Assembly (NCBI GenBank): GCA_945903555.1
Contig: CAMDOJ010000087.1
Span: 1 to 7,456 of the forward strand
Direction: 5' to 3'
Length of the DNA: 7,456 nt
Origin: Chthoniobacter flavus
GTDB taxonomy: Bacteria; Verrucomicrobiota; Verrucomicrobiia; Chthoniobacterales; Terrimicrobiaceae
Made by a program: the position numbers and the translations under genes
Shown: positions 1 to 5,026 of the stretch, one piece after another
How positions within the stretch are numbered: the stretch's first letter is position 1
Layout: every line of letters starts with the position of its first letter
Notes under the pieces: generated by a model
Told to the model about the DNA's origin: nothing
What the model saw: only the letters and a program-made list of their open reading frames with translations
The model's database searches: none

Positions 1-494
1 GCATGCACTTGGTCGTAGTAACCGAAGAACACATCAAAGCCCAAATTCTCCGGCACACCAGTCGTGCCGGGATTGCCTAACCCCCATTTGCCGAAACCGC
101 CGGTCGCATAACCCGCCTTCTTTAGCAATCGGGCCACGGTTGGTTGTTCGGCTGGTAGGGAGAGCAGGCCGACCTTACTTTGGTTGGAGCGGCGCAGCGC
201 GTGTCCCGTGTGCTGGCCAGTCATGAGTACACAACGCGATGGCGCACAAACAGCGCTGCCGCTGTAGGCGCTGCTGAATTTCATTCCCTCCGCCGCAAGC
301 CGGTCGATGTTGGGCGTGAGGCCGTATTGGCAACCATAGGCCGATATGTCGCCGACTCCCGCGTCATCGAGGAGGATGAAAATGATGTTGGGTTTCGTGT
401 CCGCTTGCGGCGACGATTCAGCGGCTGGCGATGAGACTGGCAGCAATCCGAGGATGGCCGCGAGAAGCGAGAAGTGTTTCTTGATGGGGTTCAT
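1..494 (-). CDS. Secreted type I sulfatase, N-terminal 164 codons (truncated by window edge)
   Basis: The protein begins MNPIKKHFSLLAAILGLLP, a classical signal peptide with a probable cleavage after the SPAA stretch near residue 25, so it should act outside the cytoplasm. After it comes a typical sulfatase core: a metal-binding Asp pair at residues 43-44 (ILLDDAG), the formylglycine signature VCAPSRCVLMTGQ with Cys83 as the residue to be oxidised, and GKWGLG with Lys136. Known members of this family hydrolyse sulfate esters using calcium and formylglycine. The Cys-type signature needs a maturation enzyme, which is not in this window. The ATG lies 26 bases after the stop of the neighbouring sulfatase on the same strand, so the two are probably co-transcribed. 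There is no clear Shine-Dalgarno sequence. The C-terminal two thirds, including the usual DNG motif, lie outside. The family is certain, but subfamily and substrate are not. Confidence 0.95.
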   Translation of the reverse strand, partial: MNPIKKHFSLLAAILGLLPVSSPAAESSPQADTKPNIIFILLDDAGVGDISAYGCQYGLTPNIDRLAAEGMKFSSAYSGSAVCAPSRCVLMTGQHTGHALRRSNQSKVGLLSLPAEQPTVARLLKKAGYATGGFGKWGLGNPGTTGVPENLGFDVFFGYYDQVH

Positions 495-520
495 AATCGA
501 TTTTTTCGTTTTGGGTAGTG

Positions 521-2080
521 TCATTCTTCTTTAGTCGCCTCTATCTTCTCGCCGCGCATGATCCGGTCGTAGAAGTTTCGCTTGGATTCATTGCCATAGG
601 GATATTTGTCGTAAATCTCACCGTTGCCCAACAGGCGCGGATCTTCCTGTTGTTTCAGCTCATCGAAAAGTTGCGTTTTCAAGGCGGCAAACGAAACCGT
701 TGAGGCAAGGTTCTTCATGCAATCTGGATCACTTTTGAGATCAAACAACTGGTCGGCAGGCAGTTTCCCGAAGGAGGCAGCAAAGTAGTGATTGTCCTTG
801 GGCTTACTCTCCGTTGCGAGCACGGCCGTCTTGGTCGGGCTGTCATCCGTATCCTTGTAGCCTGTCTCCACCACGCCTGCGGGCCAGCGGTCTATCTCGA
901 AGTTGTGCAAATACAGCATCTCGTCTTTGACAATACCGCGGATCGGATACCCTTCGTCATTCGGACGACCGACATCGTTTCGTTCCTTGCCGATGAGAAC
1001 ATGGTCCCGCTCAGGAATGACGCGGCCGGATTTGTCCGACTTGAAAATCTCCGTTAGGCTGCGGCCCGTGATCGCTGCCATGCCGCTCTTGATTTGTTCA
1101 ATGCCGGCAACCTCGAGGAAGGTAGGGGCAAAATCAATGAAGCTCACATAATCATCCACCACCCTACCCGGCTTGGCGATGCCCTGAGGCCACATGATGG
1201 CCAGTGGCAGGTGGTCGGAATTGTTGTATGCATATCCTTTGCAATGCGGAAACGGCATGCCGTTGTCAGAGGTCACCACCACGATTGTGTTCTCGAGCAG
1301 TCCGCGCTTTTCCAAGTCTGCCAGCATGCGGCTCAAATGCAGATCAAAATTTTCCACCTCCAACGCGTAATCGAGCATGTCGTTGCGGACTTCCTCGGTA
1401 TCTGGCCAACATGCGGGCACGCGATCGATATCGGAGGTCTTCTTGCCGCCCTTGGCCACGCCGGATCCATATTCGTAGCCGCGATGCGGCTCGTGGCCGC
1501 CATACCAGAACGACCAGGGCTGGCCCTTGGGAACGGCATCCAGAAAATCATCGAAATTTCCCGCGTAATTGGCCGCCGATATGCTTTTGGTCGGCTTGGC
1601 AGGAAGTTTCTTTTTATCAAAGGGCTTGCCAGTCATCTCACGATCCTGGCCGGCGGCATTCTTGGCGATACCGGGGCCCCAGCCTTTACCGGTCAATCCG
1701 ACAAAATACCCATGTTCACCCAAGGCCTCTTGGTAGGACTTGAACTCCGGTGGAAACACCGACCAGTGGTTACCCGCCTCTTTCAGTTGCCAGGGATTGC
1801 GACCGGTAACAACACTCGCGCGTGAGGGAGAACATTTGCCGTTTGGCGTATAGGCCTGCGTGAAAAGGATGCCGTCGCGGGCCACGCGATCCATGCCCGG
1901 CGTCTTGACCCATTTGCAGCCGTAAACTCCCGCGTGGCCAAACGACCAATCGTCCGCTATCGCAAAAAGGATGTTGGGTTTCGCTGATGCCTTCTCCACG
2001 CCAGCGGAGGCGAGAAAAACCGGACCAGCCACAAAAAAAGCCGCAAGAGTAAGAATTATGATTTTTATCTTAAAATTCAT
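521..2080 (-). CDS. Secreted type I sulfatase, complete (519 aa)
   Basis: This complete sulfatase is of ordinary family length. A hydrophobic signal peptide fills residues 1-26 (MNFKIKIIILTLAAFFVAG then a cleavage region ending ASA). Active-site features appear in order: Asp43-Asp44 (AIADDW), formylglycine signature GKCSPSRASVVTGR with Cys83, Lys132 in LTGKGWGPG, His196 and His199 in GGHEPHRGYE, and the metal-binding DNG at 272-274 (VVTSDNG). All expected catalytic residues are therefore present and it should be active once Cys83 is converted to formylglycine. The run NPWQLKEAGNHWSVFPPEF after the signature recalls the subgroup that includes N-sulfoglucosamine sulfohydrolases (S1_8-like), but I cannot confirm a subfamily. 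The ATG is set by the signal peptide. Two AAGGAG hexamers lie upstream, the nearer ending 18 bases before the ATG, which is too far for a normal ribosome site. The protein likely acts with the next sulfatase (26-base gap) on a sulfated glycan. Confidence 0.97.
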   Translation of the reverse strand: MNFKIKIIILTLAAFFVAGPVFLASAGVEKASAKPNILFAIADDWSFGHAGVYGCKWVKTPGMDRVARDGILFTQAYTPNGKCSPSRASVVTGRNPWQLKEAGNHWSVFPPEFKSYQEALGEHGYFVGLTGKGWGPGIAKNAAGQDREMTGKPFDKKKLPAKPTKSISAANYAGNFDDFLDAVPKGQPWSFWYGGHEPHRGYEYGSGVAKGGKKTSDIDRVPACWPDTEEVRNDMLDYALEVENFDLHLSRMLADLEKRGLLENTIVVVTSDNGMPFPHCKGYAYNNSDHLPLAIMWPQGIAKPGRVVDDYVSFIDFAPTFLEVAGIEQIKSGMAAITGRSLTEIFKSDKSGRVIPERDHVLIGKERNDVGRPNDEGYPIRGIVKDEMLYLHNFEIDRWPAGVVETGYKDTDDSPTKTAVLATESKPKDNHYFAASFGKLPADQLFDLKSDPDCMKNLASTVSFAALKTQLFDELKQQEDPRLLGNGEIYDKYPYGNESKRNFYDRIMRGEKIEATKEE

Positions 2081-2097
2081 TTTAAACCAAACGTCGC

Positions 2098-2113
2098 GCT
2101 CCTTGGCTCCTTG
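2098..2113 (-). repeat. Tandem 8-mer CAAGGAGC x2 upstream of sulfatase
   Basis: On the minus strand the octamer CAAGGAGC occurs twice back to back. Each copy contains AAGGAG, the consensus anti-16S pairing hexamer, but the nearer copy ends 18 bases before the sulfatase ATG at 2080 instead of the usual 5-9. It may be a displaced ribosome-binding site, an upstream regulatory site or chance. The repeat itself is directly visible; any role is a guess. Confidence 0.35.
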
Positions 2114-2265
2114 CCGCTAGTCGAGCCGGATTGGCAGGGATAGCAGCAAGAGGAGTGGGCGCCACAGTGGAGGAGAGTGTTTTTCATAAACGACGACGCG
2201 CTAGCTTGTCGCCTATTAATTCAGCCAATGAATGAGCTGTGTGACGAAAAAGAAAGCCTTTCACC

Positions 2266-2298
2266 AAAAAATGATTTTTTAGCGGCTGATCTTGCCGC
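2266..2298 (-). terminator. Possible intrinsic terminator after the esterase gene
   Basis: Reading the minus strand just after the esterase stop, there is a short GC stem GCGGC/GCCGC (2298-2294 with 2286-2282, seven-base loop). It is followed by a perfect A/T palindrome AAAAAAT-C-ATTTTTT (2280-2266), which supplies a run of six U at the 3' end. The stem is only five pairs and an A run lies between it and the U run, so this is a weak form of a rho-independent terminator. The A/T palindrome could equally act in the opposite direction. It would separate the esterase transcript from the sulfatase pair, consistent with the 225-base gap here, the longest between complete genes in the window. Confidence 0.35.
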
Positions 2299-2305
2299 GA
2301 TTTCG

Positions 2306-3079
2306 TCAGTCGCGCTTGTGGGAGAAGAGCCACTCGTAATATTCTGCCGAGGCGACGACAACCCGACCGGCGTTGTGGCCCTCATCCGGATAAACCTTGA
2401 GTTTTGCCTCTTTACCGCCGGCTTTTTGAATGGCGGCGATCATGCGCTCCGATCGTTCGGGCGGAACCGTTTTGTCCAAGCCGCCGGCAAAGGCATAGAC
2501 GGGAATCTTGGCGAGATTCGTGGCCCACTGGTCAAAATCAGGAGTCACATCCCTCGGCCCTTCCCTGCCGATTCCACCGACGATCGGGGCGATGGCTGCG
2601 AAGTGTTGCGGATCATGCGCGGCCCAGGCCCAAGTGCCATAGCCACCCATGCTGATGCCCGAGAGATAGATTCTCCGTTCATCCACCGGCAGCGTCGCCT
2701 TGAGATCCTGGAGCAAGAGGTTGAGGTCTTCCGGCGTCCAGATGCCACGCTCTCCACTCTTTGATTTTTTCAGGCACTGCGGCGCAACGACGATGCAGGG
2801 GTCTTTTTTGAACTTCTGGATGCCTTCCCAAATCTCCGTCGGCTTGCTCTTGACCTCTTGAATGTCACTCCCGACACCTCCCGCGCCGTGGAGGAAGATC
2901 AACAAAGGCAACTTCGCGTCGGTGTTCCCGGTCGGCAGATAGACGAGATATTGCGGATTAAGGAATTGAATCTTGGGCTGAAGTTCCGGACTGATCGTGC
3001 GCACCATCGGAATTTCGCCTTCCGCTACCGCCGAACTGACGAGAGTGAGCAGGGAGGTCAGTAGTATGATGAGTTTCAT
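2306..3079 (-). CDS. Secreted alpha/beta-hydrolase esterase (dienelactone hydrolase/polyhydroxybutyrate depolymerase-like)
   Basis: The 257-residue protein starts with a signal peptide (MKLIILLTSLLTLVSSAVA, probable cleavage near residue 19), then one alpha/beta-hydrolase domain. Visible elements are the oxyanion-hole motif HGAGG at 64-68, the nucleophile elbow GISMGG with Ser143, the acid Asp202 in AGGLDKTVP and His235 in DEGHNAG, so the catalytic triad is complete. Proteins with this layout (prolyl-oligopeptidase-like, esterase D/PHB-depolymerase-like and phospholipase/carboxylesterase groups) cleave ester bonds. Secreted forms in glycan loci often remove acetyl or feruloyl groups. Here the neighbouring sulfatases and barrel proteins suggest glycan de-acylation, but that is context only and the true substrate is unknown. 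The ATG is fixed by the signal peptide and has no Shine-Dalgarno sequence. A possible terminator follows the stop. Confidence 0.93.
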   Translation of the reverse strand: MKLIILLTSLLTLVSSAVAEGEIPMVRTISPELQPKIQFLNPQYLVYLPTGNTDAKLPLLIFLHGAGGVGSDIQEVKSKPTEIWEGIQKFKKDPCIVVAPQCLKKSKSGERGIWTPEDLNLLLQDLKATLPVDERRIYLSGISMGGYGTWAWAAHDPQHFAAIAPIVGGIGREGPRDVTPDFDQWATNLAKIPVYAFAGGLDKTVPPERSERMIAAIQKAGGKEAKLKVYPDEGHNAGRVVVASAEYYEWLFSHKRD

Positions 3080-3152
3080 TATGAAATTTACGAGGCGCTG
3101 GTTAGGATTCGGTTAAGGCGTTGAACATAAGTTTGGGAGGTGTTTCGCTCGG

Positions 3153-3395
3153 CTACCAGTCACGACGATCCGTGTTCACCAAGGCGAGGTCCGAACCCTT
3201 CGTTCCTCCGTGACGCAACACGGCATCCTCCACCGTGACCGTCTCATGATGCCACTGCTTGTCGCCCTCGCCCGATCTGATTTTCACTCTGGGAAACCCT
3301 TCTTCAAGTCGCAAAACGAAGATCATGATAAAGATACTATTCAAAGTGCTGGCCCATACGGACTGCGACCCGCGGCGGGTTATGAGAAGAGGCAT
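3153..3395 (-). pseudogene. Orphan fragment of the C-terminal module of the 740-aa neighbour
   Basis: An 80-codon open frame begins 11 bases after the stop of the 521-codon gene. Its second half matches residues of the C-terminal module of the 740-residue protein: the stretch from GEGDKQWHHE through GGTKGSDLALVNTD shares 24 of 35 residues by hand alignment. At DNA level, 3172-3272 matches 5289-5389 at about 75 of 101 positions without gaps. The frame ends in a stop just before the expected final strand (IFSLVEVHR in the intact copy). The first 28 codons do not match, although another frame near 3322-3333 reads LYHD where the intact copy has LNYD, hinting at a frameshift. There is no barrel, no signal peptide and no own promoter visible. 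I read it as the eroded end of a lost paralogue. A small expressed protein cannot be excluded. This fragment accounts for most of the 327 bases between the flanking genes; the rest (3080-3152) shows nothing. Confidence 0.65.
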
Positions 3396-3406
3396 TTGAA
3401 AGGGGG

Positions 3407-4972
3407 TTATTTGCGGACGACTTCAACCATATGCACGATCAGATCAGCTCCGAGCGCGCGTAGGCTCACATGCGCACTGGCGTTGTTTTTCGGGAAAACT
3501 GGGCGGGGCAGTTCCCGCGCGACGGTTTTCCAGCGACCGGAATCGCTGTATTGAAGGTGAAAAGTCTGGCCGGCGGCTTGAACCTCGAACGCACCAGTGC
3601 CGATATCGAGATAGGTGACGCGGAGCTCGGCGGCTTGAGTGGTGAGACTGGCGGCGAAGCGGTCGTCCAGAGCGAGTTGAATCGTCTGGTCGCATGGCAA
3701 CTGGCGCGCCCAAGCACCAAAACGCTGCTCCGCAGGGCCGGCGCTTTTCACCTCGCGAGTGTGATCGGTCAAGCGTTGCATGAGGAAGGTGTAATCGCCG
3801 TTGAGGGTGTCGCCATCGCGAAAGGCGACCCAGGCCCCGGGCGCTGAATCTGGACTAGCGTGATAGCCCGCGTATTTGGCGGCAAAACGAAACGCCGCGT
3901 CGAACTCGTCCTTGAACACTGCCGCGTCAATGGTGGTGGCTTTGCCGCCGCGATAACGACCGCTGAGGGCCACTTCGAGATCGGTGCCGTAACACGCAAC
4001 AAAAGAGACGCCACAATGCAGGTCGCAGAGCAAGCGCCAGTAGTTCCATTGGGGCGGACTGCACCAGCGCGGATCGGTCTTGCCTCCGTGGTGGCCCCAC
4101 GCGCTCGCCCAGGGCTCGGCATAGGCAAGCGTTTTGCCAGTACGGCAATCATCGAGGAACCGCTGGTATTGTTGGATGCCACCCTTCCGCGGTTCCACTT
4201 CGCTGCTGGTATGAAACCAACACAAGCGCCCGGTATTAAAATCCTGCTCAAATTGCCCGCTCAAATCCGGCGTAATGTTATTCCGCACAAACACGCGAGT
4301 GTGCGGTGAGAACTCCTTCACGAATGTCTCCAGTACACGAGTCTGGTAGGCGCGGGCTAGTGCTGGCGTAAATGCTTCCGAGGGGCTTACACCCGAAGGC
4401 ATGCTCCATTGCGATAGGAGAATCTTGTCGCGAGGGACTTGCAAATGTTCCGTGCCGATGGCGTTAAAGTTTTGCCTCACCCCGAGCAACGACGCCCGGT
4501 AGGGGGATTGCTTCAGAAACGCGGCGTAGGCCTGAAGGAAATTGAGATACGCCCGCTCGAACTCCGGGTGCCAATACATGAGCGTGCCCCGTTTATCGCG
4601 CACCTGCACCCCCAGAGGCTCCGGCAGAAAAGGCACGCGGTCGAACAGCCACGCCGGCTTGATGTTGCCGTTGACCTGCACCGTGAACGGCTTGTTTTGT
4701 TCATGCAACACTTGCATCTTTGCCGTCAGTTGGCTGAAGTCATACTGACCCTCCGCAGTTTCCAGTTCGCCCCACTGCACGACGACCTGACCTCCGGTAA
4801 TGTAGGGCAATTCCATCACCTCCGGCATGCGCTCATACCAGATTGCATATAGCCCACGGTGGATAGGAGGCGATGCCAGCGCGGACGGCGGTGTGTGCAG
4901 AGGCGCGGCGGGAGCAGAAAATAAACTCCCGGCCAGAAGCCCAGCGGTAAGGGAGATAAATTTTTGCCGCAT
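3407..4972 (-). CDS. Secreted glycoside-hydrolase-like TIM-barrel protein with C-terminal beta-sandwich-like module (521 aa)
   Basis: A signal peptide (MRQKFISLTAGLLAGSLFSA, ending near residue 23) precedes a region that reads like a clan-A (beta/alpha)8 glycosidase of the GH42/GH5 type. VVVQWGELETAEGQYDFSQL at 63-82 is the usual 'W-x-x-x-E-x-x-x-G-x-Y-D-F' barrel opening. Glu175 (AIGTEH) and Glu286 (AYAEPW), 111 residues apart, are my candidates for acid/base and nucleophile. Residues 418-521 form a second module (LRVTYLD, DSGRW with Trp481, VHMVEV near the end) resembling the beta-sandwich ends of many PVC glycosidase-like proteins. The upstream 740-residue protein has the same order of parts and aligns across the barrel start and the module, so the two are divergent paralogues. 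The gene lies 54 bases after it. No named family can be assigned from sequence alone. The usual Asn before the acid/base Glu is absent, so enzymatic activity is inferred and not certain. Confidence 0.9.
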   Translation of the reverse strand: MRQKFISLTAGLLAGSLFSAPAAPLHTPPSALASPPIHRGLYAIWYERMPEVMELPYITGGQVVVQWGELETAEGQYDFSQLTAKMQVLHEQNKPFTVQVNGNIKPAWLFDRVPFLPEPLGVQVRDKRGTLMYWHPEFERAYLNFLQAYAAFLKQSPYRASLLGVRQNFNAIGTEHLQVPRDKILLSQWSMPSGVSPSEAFTPALARAYQTRVLETFVKEFSPHTRVFVRNNITPDLSGQFEQDFNTGRLCWFHTSSEVEPRKGGIQQYQRFLDDCRTGKTLAYAEPWASAWGHHGGKTDPRWCSPPQWNYWRLLCDLHCGVSFVACYGTDLEVALSGRYRGGKATTIDAAVFKDEFDAAFRFAAKYAGYHASPDSAPGAWVAFRDGDTLNGDYTFLMQRLTDHTREVKSAGPAEQRFGAWARQLPCDQTIQLALDDRFAASLTTQAAELRVTYLDIGTGAFEVQAAGQTFHLQYSDSGRWKTVARELPRPVFPKNNASAHVSLRALGADLIVHMVEVVRK

Positions 4973-5026
4973 TTTTATTTTGTAATTCGGCGACTGTTTC
5001 CTATTGAAGGCGCGCAGCTATTACAC

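Noticed and set aside
1094..1825. A 243-codon open frame on the plus strand.
   Set aside because: It is antisense to the complete sulfatase, whose catalytic residues are all encoded on the minus strand, and its own translation resembles nothing.
2081..2305. Possible sigma-70 promoter (TTGGCT followed by A/T-rich sequence) before the sulfatase.
   Set aside because: No -10 box of acceptable quality lies at the right spacing, and promoter consensus in PVC bacteria is too loose to call one by eye.
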